From: Paraburkholderia sp. SOS3 | Lineage (GTDB): Bacteria; Pseudomonadota; Gammaproteobacteria; Burkholderiales; Burkholderiaceae | Length of the DNA stretch: 64,000 bases | Direction: 5' to 3' | Assembly (NCBI RefSeq): GCF_001922345.1 | Contig: NZ_CP018812.1 | Coordinates: 620,001 to 684,000, forward strand | Shown: positions 33,647 through 42,429 of the stretch, in pieces | How positions within the stretch are numbered: position 1 is the stretch's first letter | Layout of the letters: every line of letters starts with the position of its first letter | Notes under the pieces: model-generated | Told to the model about the DNA's origin: nothing | What the model saw: the letters and a program-made list of their open reading frames with translations, nothing else | Database searches by the model: none | Position numbers and translations under genes: made by a program

Positions 33647-35698
33647 TTACAGCGTCACCCGTCCGAGCGGACGCAGTTCAATGTGATCGGACAACTCCTG
33701 ATACGAGTACACGGGCAGCCAGCCGAGGCGCGCTTCGATCATGCGCCGGACGTAACGGCGAATGTCCATCGATGTGACCAGGGCGACGGCGGAGCGCGGC
33801 GTATCGCCCGCGTACGACTGAATCGCATCGCACAACTGGCGGATCTGGTCCGGCTGCAAGGCGAGGAAATTGCCCGTGGGCGTCTGTTTGATCGACTGGC
33901 GGATGTGCTGTTCGACGTCGTTGCCGAACAGCACTGCATCGAGGGTCGGCGCCCCACCGCTGGCCCGGTATGCGATGTAGCGGGACAGATCGCCGCGCAC
34001 GTACTCGGCGAGCATCAACATGTCTTTTTCCTTCGGACCCCAGACGACGAGGCTTTCCATGATTCCTCGCGCGTTGCGGATCGACACCTGTTCCTCGAGA
34101 AGACGGCGCAATACGTCGGCAATGCGCTGCAGCGGCAGCGCCTTCTGCACTTCCGCAACGAGCCCCGGATAATCCGCGCCGAGCTGATCGAGCACCCACT
34201 GCGTTTCCTGAATGCCGACGAACAGATGCGCGCGCATGCGCAGCATGCCGACGGTCTGGTTTGCGATCACCTGCTCGATGCGCCAGATGGTGGCGTCGGC
34301 CGGCGCCTGACGTTCGCCGATCCAGTAGCTTTGCGGCAGGCCGCCGGCTGGCCCCGCTGCTTCGCAACTCGCGGCCAGCGCGGCGTCGCCTCCCGCATCG
34401 GGCAGCATGACCTTGCCCGCCGGCACTTGTACATGGGCGCAAGGCACGTCGTGCAGCAGAATCTCGTAAGTGTTGGTCGGCAGATCGTCGCTCGACCACA
34501 TCGTAATACCCGGAAACGGCAGGCCGATTTCATCCTGAAGCCGGGAGCGCTGCGCTTCGAACGCGTTGTCGAGCGCAGTGGGCGAGAGCTGCCCGACAAG
34601 ATTCGGGGAGAGCCGCACGCCGAGCGCGCTGGTGAATTGCGGCGCGCGTTTCAGGATGGCCGGCGCGTCGCCTTTCGCGCCCGCGCGCTGCAACGATGCT
34701 ACCTTTGCACCCGTGTCTTCCTTGCGTGCGTTCTTGTTGTGCAGCCGGTATCCAGCGAACGCGAGCGTCGCGGACAGCAGCACGAAGAGCGGCCAAGGGA
34801 AGCCCGGCACCGCTGCGAAGCCGAGCAGCAGCACGCTCGCGAACCACAGCGCGTTCGCGTTGCCGCCCATCTGGCGAAGCAATTCTTCGCCGAGCGAGCG
34901 GCCGCCGCCTTCAGCGGTTTCGTCCGACACGCGCGTGATCATGACGCCGGCCGCCACGGAAATCAGCAGCGAGGGAATCTGCGACACCATCGCGTCGCCG
35001 ATCGACAGGATCGAGAAGCGGTTCGCGGCGTCGCCGGCCGTCATCGCGTGATAGGCCATGCCGACCGCGATGCCGGCCACCATGTTGACGAGCGTGATGA
35101 CGAGGCCGGCTATCGCATCGCCCTTCACGAATTTCATCGCGCCGTCCATGCCGCCGTACAACTGGCTCTCGACCGCGAGCCGCGCACGTTTGCGGCGCGC
35201 TTCGTCGGGCGTGAGGATGTTCGCGCGCAGGTCCGCGTCGATGCTCATCTGTTTACCGGGCAATGCGTCCAGCGTGAACCGCGCGCCGACCTCGGCGACG
35301 CGTTCGGAGCCTTTCGCGATCACGATGAATTGCACGGTCGTGATGATCACGAACACGACAAGGCCGACCACCAGATTACCGCCCACCACCAGTTCGCCGA
35401 AGCTGTCGATGATGCGGCCGGCGTCGGCGTGCAGCAGGATCGACTTGGCCGACGCGATGTTCAGCGAAAGCCGGTATAGCGTCGTGAACAGCAGTGCCGA
35501 CGGAAACGACGACAGCGATGTGATCGACGGCACGTACAGGGTCACCATCAACAGCGTGACGCTGAGGCAGATGTTGACCGACAGCAGCACGTCGATGATG
35601 TCGGGCGGCAGTGGCAGGATCATCAGCGAGATGATCGCGACGATCAGTAGCGCAATGCCGATTTCGCCGCTGGCGGGCAGTTTGAGCGACTTGAGCAT
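33647..35698 (-). CDS. sctV: SctV (HrcV), export-gate nonamer
   Basis: 683 residues. The N-terminal half has about seven to eight membrane helices (IGIALLIVAIISLMILPLPP, VVGLVVFVIITTVQFIVI, GLVITLVNMVAGIAVGMAY). The family FHIPEP-type region is near residues 135-175 (FTLDALPGKQMSIDADL). The cytoplasmic domain binds chaperones and switch proteins. I chose ATG 35698 (MLKSLKLP), with GGAG 7 bases upstream; a start 11 codons earlier overlaps sctU and lacks such a site. Gene order sctU-sctV-hpaP matches Xanthomonas. Confidence 0.94.
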   Translation of the reverse strand: MLKSLKLPASGEIGIALLIVAIISLMILPLPPDIIDVLLSVNICLSVTLLMVTLYVPSITSLSSFPSALLFTTLYRLSLNIASAKSILLHADAGRIIDSFGELVVGGNLVVGLVVFVIITTVQFIVIAKGSERVAEVGARFTLDALPGKQMSIDADLRANILTPDEARRKRARLAVESQLYGGMDGAMKFVKGDAIAGLVITLVNMVAGIAVGMAYHAMTAGDAANRFSILSIGDAMVSQIPSLLISVAAGVMITRVSDETAEGGGRSLGEELLRQMGGNANALWFASVLLLGFAAVPGFPWPLFVLLSATLAFAGYRLHNKNARKEDTGAKVASLQRAGAKGDAPAILKRAPQFTSALGVRLSPNLVGQLSPTALDNAFEAQRSRLQDEIGLPFPGITMWSSDDLPTNTYEILLHDVPCAHVQVPAGKVMLPDAGGDAALAASCEAAGPAGGLPQSYWIGERQAPADATIWRIEQVIANQTVGMLRMRAHLFVGIQETQWVLDQLGADYPGLVAEVQKALPLQRIADVLRRLLEEQVSIRNARGIMESLVVWGPKEKDMLMLAEYVRGDLSRYIAYRASGGAPTLDAVLFGNDVEQHIRQSIKQTPTGNFLALQPDQIRQLCDAIQSYAGDTPRSAVALVTSMDIRRYVRRMIEARLGWLPVYSYQELSDHIELRPLGRVTL

Positions 35699-35717
35699 GG
35701 CAGGCTCCGTAGCAAGG

Positions 35718-36818
35718 TCAGGAAGGTTCATGGAAAGGTGAAGCGGGAGGTGGGGCCGGGTTCGCGGCGGCGCCGCGCGCCATGCCCACCGACTCGACCC
35801 AGCGCAGGATCGCGGCGACTACTTCGAACAGCTCTTCGGGAATCGCGTCATTGACGCCGATCCGATACAGCGCGCGCGCCACCGGCGGGTTCGCGACGAT
35901 CGGCACGTCGTGTTCGTGCGCAAGCCGGCGCAAGGCGGCGGCGTCCGCGTCGACGCCGCTTGCCACCACGACCGGCAACGGATGTTCGCCGGGCGCGTAG
36001 CGCAGCGCGACGGCGTAGTGAGTGGGGTTCACCACCATCACGTTCGCGCGTGCCACGGCGGCAGGTCGCGGGTCGCCGCGGATCAGTTCGCGGGCGCGCT
36101 GCCGGCGTTCGTGTTTCATTTTCGGATCGCCGTCCTGGTTCTTGCGCTCACGCTTCACTTCGTCCTTCGTCATGCGCTGCGAGTGAAGAAACATGACGTG
36201 CTGCAGTTTCCAGTCGGCCGCGCCGACCACCAGATACAGCACGAATGCGACCGACAGCATCCTGAGCAGCGCACTCCATAACAGCGTGGAAAGCTGCGGC
36301 AGCGGTTCGTACAGTGCCTGCGTGACGAGCGGGAACAGGCCGATGATGGTTTTCCACAGCACCACGATCAGCAAAGCCGCCTTGACGATCATCTTCAGCA
36401 GATCGATCAAAGACTTCTTCGAGAAGATGCGCTTCATGCCGCTCGCCGGGCTGACCGAGCTCAGCTTCGGCATCACCGGATGCATCGACACCTTCAGACC
36501 GACCTGCGCGAACGAGGCAAGCGCGGCCGCGAGGAGGCCGACCGCCGCGAGCGATACGCACACGAGCGCGCACAACCCGAACAGATGAAACAGCGCAGAC
36601 GTGAGGGCCTGGGTGGAGCGGTCGGTCGTGGGGAAATCGAGTGCGATGCCGAGTGCCGCGCGCAGCGAGTCGAGCAGCCACGAACCGCACGCATGGAACG
36701 CGATGATCATGGCCAGCAGCGTGGCGGCCGAGATCAGGTCAGTACTTCTGTATACCGAACCTTTATCGCGAGCGTCCTTGAGCTTTTTCGCGGTGGGTTT
36801 TTCGGTCTTGTTGCTCAT
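35718..36818 (-). CDS. sctU: SctU (HrcU), autocleaved export-switch protein
   Basis: 366 residues with four membrane helices in the first 210 residues and a cytoplasmic domain carrying the autocleavage motif NPTH (N264-H267 in VMVVNPTHYAVALRY). SctU sets substrate order during assembly. The N-terminus MSNKTEKPTAKKLKDARDKG is typical; a longer open frame to 36938 is excluded because it would begin upstream of the PIP promoter. It is first in the minus-strand operon. Confidence 0.94.
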   Translation of the reverse strand: MSNKTEKPTAKKLKDARDKGSVYRSTDLISAATLLAMIIAFHACGSWLLDSLRAALGIALDFPTTDRSTQALTSALFHLFGLCALVCVSLAAVGLLAAALASFAQVGLKVSMHPVMPKLSSVSPASGMKRIFSKKSLIDLLKMIVKAALLIVVLWKTIIGLFPLVTQALYEPLPQLSTLLWSALLRMLSVAFVLYLVVGAADWKLQHVMFLHSQRMTKDEVKRERKNQDGDPKMKHERRQRARELIRGDPRPAAVARANVMVVNPTHYAVALRYAPGEHPLPVVVASGVDADAAALRRLAHEHDVPIVANPPVARALYRIGVNDAIPEELFEVVAAILRWVESVGMARGAAANPAPPPASPFHEPS

Positions 36819-36862
36819 TTGTGCGAGGGCGGCGACGCGCTGGCCAGTGGCGAATGGGCTGC

Positions 36863-36924
36863 ACGATAGACGCGAGCGGCGCGCGGGCGCGCTTGCCGCG
36901 CGAAGGGCCGCTGGTTCGTGCGAA
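36863..36924 (-). promoter_or_regulatory. PIP box promoter of the sctU operon
   Basis: On the minus strand: TTCGC at 36924-36920, 15 bases, TTCGC at 36904-36900, then 31 bases and TATCGT at 36868-36863. Both half-sites and the YANNNT -10 element are perfect. The start of transcription should fall about 40 bases before the sctU ATG. Confidence 0.9.
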
Positions 36925-36966
36925 GCGCGTCTGCGCACCGAGCGCGACGGCGCCGATCACCTCTGC

Positions 36967-37029
36967 TTCGCGTGCTTTCCAGTCGCTTCGCCTCGCTGGA
37001 CCGCGGCCGGACGGGCCGTTTGCTACCGT
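36967..37029 (+). promoter_or_regulatory. PIP box promoter of the hrpB1 operon
   Basis: TTCGC at 36967-36971, 15 bases, TTCGC at 36987-36991, then 32 bases to TACCGT at 37024-37029. It faces away from the sctU promoter, with only 42 bases between the two boxes, so one activator can serve both operons. Confidence 0.92.
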
Positions 37030-37100
37030 GCGTTCATCGGCCGCTGCCGTGCTTGACCCCGCGATCAATCCGCGAAACTCCCTCTTATCAGGATCACAAA

Positions 37101-37655
37101 ATGAACCAGAAACGCGAATATATGGACTGCAGCCCGGAACTGTTCGGTGCGCTGATCGAGCTTGTACGGATGTCGGTCGTCGACCAGTTTCCTACCACGC
37201 GTGTCGATATCGGCGACGTCGAGCATCTGCTCGAGGCAATGCGTACGCTGCGCCCGAATCTGGCGGAACTGAGCCTGTTCGACGGCTTCGTGCATGTGGT
37301 GCGCGGCAACTGGCGCGAAGCGGCGGACGTGTTCGGCGCGCTCGCTGGGCAATCGCTATGCATGCCGGGCAGCAAGGCGATGATGATTTACTGCCTGAGT
37401 TCGAGCGGCAATGCGGACTGGCGCATTCTGGCGAGCCAGCTGCTCGACGAAGAAGCGATTACGCCGGAGGCGCGCATGCTCGTGCATGCGGTGATGGCGC
37501 GCAACGATGTCGAGCAGGCCGGCGAATTGGCGATGACATCGGGCGAATTCGTCGAACCGGATTCGCTGCGGCGCTTGCGTGAGGAGTCGGCGGATGCGGG
37601 TGGCGGCGGGAACGGCAGCCTCGTGCCGCTCGACGGTCAATACTTGCGCCTCTGA
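37101..37655 (+). CDS. hrpB1: HrpB1/HrpK family T3SS protein
   Basis: 184 residues, helical, with a TPR-like pattern (LFDGFVHVVRGNWREAADVF, ALAGQSLCMPGSKAMMIYCL). It belongs to the HrpB1/HrpK family, a periplasmic or peptidoglycan-associated helper in Xanthomonas that promotes pilus formation. AGGA is 7 bases before ATG 37101, about 70 bases behind the PIP -10 element. First gene of the plus-strand operon, as in Xanthomonas. Confidence 0.88.
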   Translation: MNQKREYMDCSPELFGALIELVRMSVVDQFPTTRVDIGDVEHLLEAMRTLRPNLAELSLFDGFVHVVRGNWREAADVFGALAGQSLCMPGSKAMMIYCLSSSGNADWRILASQLLDEEAITPEARMLVHAVMARNDVEQAGELAMTSGEFVEPDSLRRLREESADAGGGGNGSLVPLDGQYLRL

Positions 37656-37678
37656 GCGCGGCCGCAAGGGAGATAGCC

Positions 37679-38089
37679 ATGGATCAGCCTCTGTCCGTGC
37701 TGGCGCTGCAGGCAGCGCTCGCGCAACAGCCGGCGCTCGCCGGCATCGAAGTCAGCGGCGGCCCGGCCGCTGCTGTGCCGCCGCATCTTGCCGGCAGCTT
37801 CGAGGCGTTGATGCAGCACAGTGTAATGGGACCTGCCGCGCCGTCCGCGGATACCTCGGGAACGATGGTCGCGGAACTGGCGCGCGGCGAGGATGCCGCC
37901 TTCCAGTACGTGTCGAACGACATGCTTTACATGATGAACAACGTCGATTCGATGTCGATGGGCGAGATCACTGCGGCCGCGATGCAACTGCAGATCGAGG
38001 CCGCCAGCCTGCAGGTCGACATGCAGACCAAGATGAGTGTCGTCACGTCGTCGAAGGACGCCATTGAAACCTTGATGAAGAACCAGTGA
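37679..38089 (+). CDS. sctI: SctI (HrpB2/HrpJ), inner-rod protein
   Basis: 136 residues. The N-terminal half is low complexity (Ala, Pro, Gly). The C-terminal half is helical and highly typical ([20 protein letters not shown], then [16 protein letters not shown]). HrpB2 is an early secreted substrate that forms the periplasmic rod and is needed for pilus assembly. AGGGAGA precedes the ATG. It ends 1 base before sctJ. Confidence 0.9.
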   Translation: MDQPLSVLALQAALAQQPALAGIEVSGGPAAAVPPHLAGSFEALMQHSVMGPAAPSADTSGTMVAELARGEDAAFQYVSNDMLYMMNNVDSMSMGEITAAAMQLQIEAASLQVDMQTKMSVVTSSKDAIETLMKNQ

Positions 38090-38090
38090 C

Positions 38091-38915
38091 ATGAGCAAGC
38101 CTGCCCAGTCAACAACCCGGCGCACACGGCACGCGGCGCGCCTCGCGGCGCTCGCGCTGGTGCTCGCGCTTGCCGGCTGCGACAAGGAGCTGTACGGCAA
38201 TCTGACCGAGCGCGACTGTAACGAGATCGTAGCCGCGCTGCTGCAGGCCGGCATCGATGCGCACAAGGTCAGCGCCGACGGCGGCAAGACGTGGAGCGCG
38301 AAGGTCGACGAGAACCAGCTCGTGCGGGCGATGGACGTGCTGCGCGAGCGCGGCCTGCCAGCGCGGCGCTACGACGATCTCGGTGCCCTCTTCAAGAAGG
38401 ACGGTCTGGTGTCGACGCCGGTCGAAGAACGCGTGCGTTTCATCTATGGCGTGTCGCAGGAGCTGTCCGACACGTTGTCGAAGATCGACGGCGTGGTGGT
38501 AGCGCGCGTGCACATCGTGCTGCCGGACAACGATCCACTGTCGAGCCGCGTGAAGCCGTCGTCGGCGTCGGTGTTCATCAAATACCGGCCTGACGCGAAC
38601 CTCGCGACGCTCACACCGCAGATCAAGAACCTCGTCGTGCATAGCGTGGAAGGCCTGACCTACGACGAAGTCAGCGTGACGTCGGTCCCGGCCGATCCGC
38701 TCGAAACGGCGGACACGGCGCGGCCCGGCAGCCACGTCTCGCTGACGGCGCTAGCGGGCGGCGTTTTCGCGGTGGGGGCGCTCGGGCTGCTGGCGGTGCG
38801 CGGGCGGCGCGCAGCACGCGGTGAAGCCGCGGCGGCCGAGCCCGGCGCGGGGGCGCCGCCGGCCTTGCCGGGCGGGTTATTCAAGCGCCGCGAGTCCGCC
38901 GATACGGCGCCTTGA
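38091..38915 (+). CDS. sctJ: SctJ (HrcJ), inner-membrane ring lipoprotein
   Basis: 274 residues. A lipoprotein signal ends in ALAGC (Cys at about residue 26). The YscJ/FliF domain follows ([80 protein letters not shown]), and a C-terminal membrane helix sits near residue 222 ([18 protein letters not shown]). It forms the inner ring that sits with SctD. Position after sctI is standard. Confidence 0.94.
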   Translation: MSKPAQSTTRRTRHAARLAALALVLALAGCDKELYGNLTERDCNEIVAALLQAGIDAHKVSADGGKTWSAKVDENQLVRAMDVLRERGLPARRYDDLGALFKKDGLVSTPVEERVRFIYGVSQELSDTLSKIDGVVVARVHIVLPDNDPLSSRVKPSSASVFIKYRPDANLATLTPQIKNLVVHSVEGLTYDEVSVTSVPADPLETADTARPGSHVSLTALAGGVFAVGALGLLAVRGRRAARGEAAAAEPGAGAPPALPGGLFKRRESADTAP

Positions 38916-38954
38916 CGTGGGCGACCACGCGCCACTTTTCGAAGGGACCGGCAG

Positions 38955-39635
38955 ATGACCGACATCGAACGGCACGGCAGCGTCGCGGCCCGTCTCGCCG
39001 GCATGCTGATGCAATACCAGCGCAATCGTCTCGCGCTGTTCGACTGGATGCATCCCGGCTGGCGCGGGAGGGCGCTTGCCGCTTTGCCCAACGCGGACTC
39101 GCCGGGCAAGCGTGCGCTGCGGGCGCGTGCGGCGGATGCGTGGCTGCGTGCGGCAGGCTGTGCACCGCCGCCGCTCGCGGCGTTTCGCGGCAGGGCGGGC
39201 GCGCTTGCTGCGTTGCCGGTGGACGACGCGCTGTGCGCGCTGCGCTTGCGCGCGCTGCATTTTCGCCGCGCGGAGTTGCGCTACTGGGTAGACCGCGAGA
39301 GCCGCGACCGGGTGTCGGTTTGGCTCGGCCGCAATGCATCCGCCGCGCTGCGCTGGCTGATCGAAACACCGAATTCGCCGGCTATCGACCGGCTGATGCG
39401 CGACTACGGGATGGCGCCGCTCGATGAACTCGACGATATGTCGCTTGCGTGGGAGGGCTATTGTCTTTTTACGCGCCCGGGGCACGGTGTGCCGCTCGAT
39501 CTGTTGCGCTTCGTGTGGGATGAAGCAGCGGCGGTGCCGAACTGGCTGCTCGCGTACGCCGCGGCGAGCTACGAGGAGGACGGGGTCCGCGTGATCGACC
39601 GTCTTCCCGAATTCTTTCAGGAGCACGTATGGTGA
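38955..39635 (+). CDS. sctK: SctK (HrpB4), sorting-platform protein
   Basis: 226 residues, Arg- and Ala-rich, helical (LALFDWMHPGWRGRALAALP, RRAELRYWVDRESRDRVSVWL), soluble. HrpB4 proteins are poorly conserved and link SctD to the cytoplasmic SctQ pods. It lies between sctJ and sctL as in Xanthomonas and Ralstonia, and overlaps sctL by 7 bases. The call depends on position plus the WMHP-type N-terminal helix that I associate with this family. Confidence 0.78.
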   Translation: MTDIERHGSVAARLAGMLMQYQRNRLALFDWMHPGWRGRALAALPNADSPGKRALRARAADAWLRAAGCAPPPLAAFRGRAGALAALPVDDALCALRLRALHFRRAELRYWVDRESRDRVSVWLGRNASAALRWLIETPNSPAIDRLMRDYGMAPLDELDDMSLAWEGYCLFTRPGHGVPLDLLRFVWDEAAAVPNWLLAYAAASYEEDGVRVIDRLPEFFQEHVW

Positions 39636-40483
39636 TCTGGTTAAGACAGACACAGGACGAACCGGCGGCCGGCCACGCATTGCACGGCGTCGGCGTGACC
39701 GGCGAGATCGTACGGCGCGAGACGCTGGCGCAGCTCGTCGAACTCGACGACGGCTACGAGGCGCTGCGGCGGCAGCGGGACGACATTCTGGCGGCTGCGC
39801 ACCGCGAAGCGGCGCGGATTGCCGCCGCGGCTGCCGACGAGGCGGCCGCGCTCAGGGCCGACGCGCAGCGGGAGTTCGATACCGGGCGCGAGCGCGGTTA
39901 CGACGCCGGACGCCGTGAGGCGCTCGCGCAGTGGTACGGGCAGACCGCTCAATTGCTCGCGCAGCGCCGCGAGATCCAGGCGTCGCTGCGCGAGCGCATC
40001 GCCGCGCTGGTCGTTGCGGCCGTGGAGAGGATCGTCGTCAACGAGCAGCCCGCTGCGCTGTTCGCGCGTGCGTCGGACGCGGTCGACCGCATCATCGACG
40101 ACGACAGCCATTTGCGCATTCGCGTCAATCCCGACCAGCGCGAAGCCGCGGCGCAAGAATTCGCCCGGGTCGCGGCGGACTGGCGCGAACGTGGGCGCCC
40201 GGTGCCCGTCACCGTGATCGGCGACCCTTCGCTCGAAGTCGGAGCGTGCATCTGCGACACGGATATCGGCTCGATCGATGCGAGCCTCGACGTGCAGATC
40301 GACGCGGTGCGAAGGGCGGTCGCGCGCGCATTGCGTCGGGTAAGCGCGGGTCAGCAAGCGCAGGAAGCGCAGGAAGCGCAGGAAGCGCAGGAAGCGCAGG
40401 AAGCGCAGGAAGCGCAGGAAGCGCAGGAAGCGCCCGTTGAGTCGGCGTCGCCGTTGCCGGTCGCCGAGCAGGAACCCGCATGA
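39629..40483 (+). CDS. sctL: SctL (HrpB5), ATPase stator, with QEA repeat tail
   Basis: 284 residues. A coiled-coil N-terminal region (ALRRQRDDILAAAHREAARI, AALRADAQREFDTGRERGYD) and a FliH/YscL domain (ALVVAAVERIVVNEQP, LRIRVNPDQREAAAQE, TVIGDPSLEVGACICDTDIG) are typical. SctL regulates SctN. The family usually ends near residue 235; here a tail of eight exact Gln-Glu-Ala copies plus PVESASPLP is added, coded by a 9-base tandem repeat. The stop overlaps the sctN start by 4 bases. Confidence 0.9.
   Translation: MVIWLRQTQDEPAAGHALHGVGVTGEIVRRETLAQLVELDDGYEALRRQRDDILAAAHREAARIAAAAADEAAALRADAQREFDTGRERGYDAGRREALAQWYGQTAQLLAQRREIQASLRERIAALVVAAVERIVVNEQPAALFARASDAVDRIIDDDSHLRIRVNPDQREAAAQEFARVAADWRERGRPVPVTVIGDPSLEVGACICDTDIGSIDASLDVQIDAVRRAVARALRRVSAGQQAQEAQEAQEAQEAQEAQEAQEAQEAPVESASPLPVAEQEPA
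40356..40427 (+). repeat. Eight exact tandem copies of a 9-base unit inside sctL
   Basis: The unit AAGCGCAGG repeats eight times without change, coding for (QEA)8 in the C-terminal tail of SctL. The period is a multiple of three, so copy-number change would lengthen or shorten the tail without a frameshift. Slippage during replication is likely. Confidence 0.95.
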
Positions 40484-41847
40484 CTTCGATCCATGTGCCG
40501 GAACGGCAGGCGCACGATGCGTTCGCGCTCGAAAGCCTCAATGTGCTCGCCGATTCGATCGAGGCGGAGCTCGGCGACGAGCCGGCCCTGTCGATGCGCG
40601 GCAAGGTGCTCGAGGCGATCGGTACGCTGATTCGCGTCGGCGGCATCGACGTGCGGCTCGGCGAGCTTTGTGAACTGCGTACTGCGCGGGGAACGCTGCT
40701 GCAGGTTGCGGAAGTGGTCGGCTTCGCGCGCGATACCGCGCTGCTGTCGCCATTCGGGCGGCTGGCCGAGCTTTCGCGCGAAACACAGGTCATCGCTTTG
40801 CGCAAGCCGCTTACCGTGCCGGTGGGCACGCCGTTGTACGGACGCGTGATCGACAGCGTCGGCGCGCCCCTCGACGGCCGCGGGCCGATCGAGACCGACG
40901 AGCGCCGGCCGATCCACGCGGACCCGCCTAACGCGATGAGTCGGCCGCTGCTCGAGCGCTCGCTCGACACGGGCGTGCGCGCGGTGGATGCCATGCTGAC
41001 CCTCGGCGAAGGGCAGCGCATGGGCATCTTCGCGCCGGCCGGTGTGGGAAAGAGTACGTTGATGGGCATGTTCGCGCGTGGCACCGCATGCGATCTGAAC
41101 GTGATCGCGCTGATCGGCGAACGCGGCCGCGAAGTGCGCGAATTCGTCGAACAGATCTTGGGGCCGGAAGGGATGGCGCGCTCGATCGTCGTGTGCGCGA
41201 CCTCTGACCGCTCCTCGATCGAACGTGTGAAGGCTGCCTACGCGGCCACTGCGATTGCCGAATACTTCCGGGACGCGGGCAAGCGCGTGCTGCTGATGAT
41301 GGATTCGCTGACCCGTTTCGCGCGCGCGCAGCGCGAGATCGGACTCGCAGCCGGCGAGCCGCCGGCGCGACGCGGCTTTCCGCCGTCGATTTTCGCGGAG
41401 TTGCCACGGCTGCTCGAGCGAGCGGGGTTGTCCGAGCACGGTTCCATTACCGCGCTCTATACGGTGCTGGCCGAAGACGAATCGGCGAGCGATCCGATTG
41501 CCGAAGAGGTGCGCGGCATTCTGGACGGACATATGATCCTGTCGCGGGAGATCGCAGCGCGCAATCAGTATCCGGCGATCGACGTCAGCGCGAGCTTGTC
41601 GCGCGTGATGCCTCAGGTGACCGAAGCTCAGCATCGCGCGGCGGCGGGTCATCTGCGCCGGCTAATTGCGAAGCACCGCGAAGTCGAGACGCTGCTGCAG
41701 TTGGGCGAGTATCGGGAGGGCGGCGATCCGCTCGCGGATGAAGCAGTCCGCAAGATCGAGTCGATCCGCGCGTTTCTTGGTCAGGGCACCGATGAATTCA
41801 GCGCGCGGCGCGCGACGCTGGCCGCCCTGCAGCAACTATGCGCGTAG
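40480..41847 (+). CDS. sctN: SctN (HrcN), secretion ATPase
   Basis: 455-residue F1-type hexameric ATPase that detaches chaperones and unfolds effectors. It has Walker A (GIFAPAGVGKSTLMG, near residue 188), Walker B (VLLMMDSLTRFARAQREI) and the family signature around PPSIFAELPRLLERAG. The ATG overlaps the sctL stop. The N-terminal membrane-binding part is slightly extended. Length is close to the Hrp2 norm (about 440). Confidence 0.95.
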   Translation: MTSIHVPERQAHDAFALESLNVLADSIEAELGDEPALSMRGKVLEAIGTLIRVGGIDVRLGELCELRTARGTLLQVAEVVGFARDTALLSPFGRLAELSRETQVIALRKPLTVPVGTPLYGRVIDSVGAPLDGRGPIETDERRPIHADPPNAMSRPLLERSLDTGVRAVDAMLTLGEGQRMGIFAPAGVGKSTLMGMFARGTACDLNVIALIGERGREVREFVEQILGPEGMARSIVVCATSDRSSIERVKAAYAATAIAEYFRDAGKRVLLMMDSLTRFARAQREIGLAAGEPPARRGFPPSIFAELPRLLERAGLSEHGSITALYTVLAEDESASDPIAEEVRGILDGHMILSREIAARNQYPAIDVSASLSRVMPQVTEAQHRAAAGHLRRLIAKHREVETLLQLGEYREGGDPLADEAVRKIESIRAFLGQGTDEFSARRATLAALQQLCA

Positions 41848-41895
41848 CGATTCGATGTGTTGCGCGCGTCACTCTCGACTAAGGAGACGCCTGTC

Positions 41896-42429
41896 ATGAA
41901 GGATCCCCGCACTCGCGCATTCGCGCTGGTGACCCGCCGGCTCGAGCGCGTGGACAAACGGTTGCGCGAAACGCTGAGCGCGCAGCAAGCGCGCTTGCAG
42001 GAGGCGCACCAGCAACTGGCCGATCAGCAGGATGCAGTCGCGCAGGCGCGCCGCGAACTGGCGCGTCACGAATCGCGTATCGACGCACTGCTCGACGGCC
42101 GCCGGCTGGTGCGGATCGACGAACTGCTCGGCTGGCAGGACCAGCGTGCCGGTGCAGTCGCGCAGTGCGACGCGCAATTGCAGACGCTCGCCCGCATGCG
42201 CGACGAGCTCGCGCAGATCGACGCGCAAGCGGCGCGGACTCGCCACGCCATTCTGCGCAACGACGCGCGTATCGACATTTGCAGAAAGCACGTTGCGGCG
42301 TCGGAAGTAGAGGCGCAGACACGCGCCGACGACGCCCAGGACGAGGATGCCGAGGAGGGTCTTGTCGCGCGCCGCCTTGCCGCACGGCGACGCGATGTGC
42401 GCCGGGCCGGCACGGGAGTTGTGCGATGA
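41896..42429 (+). CDS. sctO: SctO (HrpB7), ATPase stalk protein
   Basis: 177 residues, almost fully coiled coil, charged (RRLERVDKRLRETLSAQQARL, RRELARHESRIDALLDGRRLV). This is the layout of SctO stalk proteins that sit in the centre of SctN. AAGGAG lies 9 bases before ATG 41896. The stop overlaps the sctT start by 4 bases. Position between sctN and sctT is standard. Confidence 0.82.
   Translation: MKDPRTRAFALVTRRLERVDKRLRETLSAQQARLQEAHQQLADQQDAVAQARRELARHESRIDALLDGRRLVRIDELLGWQDQRAGAVAQCDAQLQTLARMRDELAQIDAQAARTRHAILRNDARIDICRKHVAASEVEAQTRADDAQDEDAEEGLVARRLAARRRDVRRAGTGVVR

Noticed and set aside
33131..35479. 782-residue open frame opposite hpaP and sctV
   Set aside because: Antisense shadow of well-identified T3SS genes; no signal, domain or ribosome-binding site.
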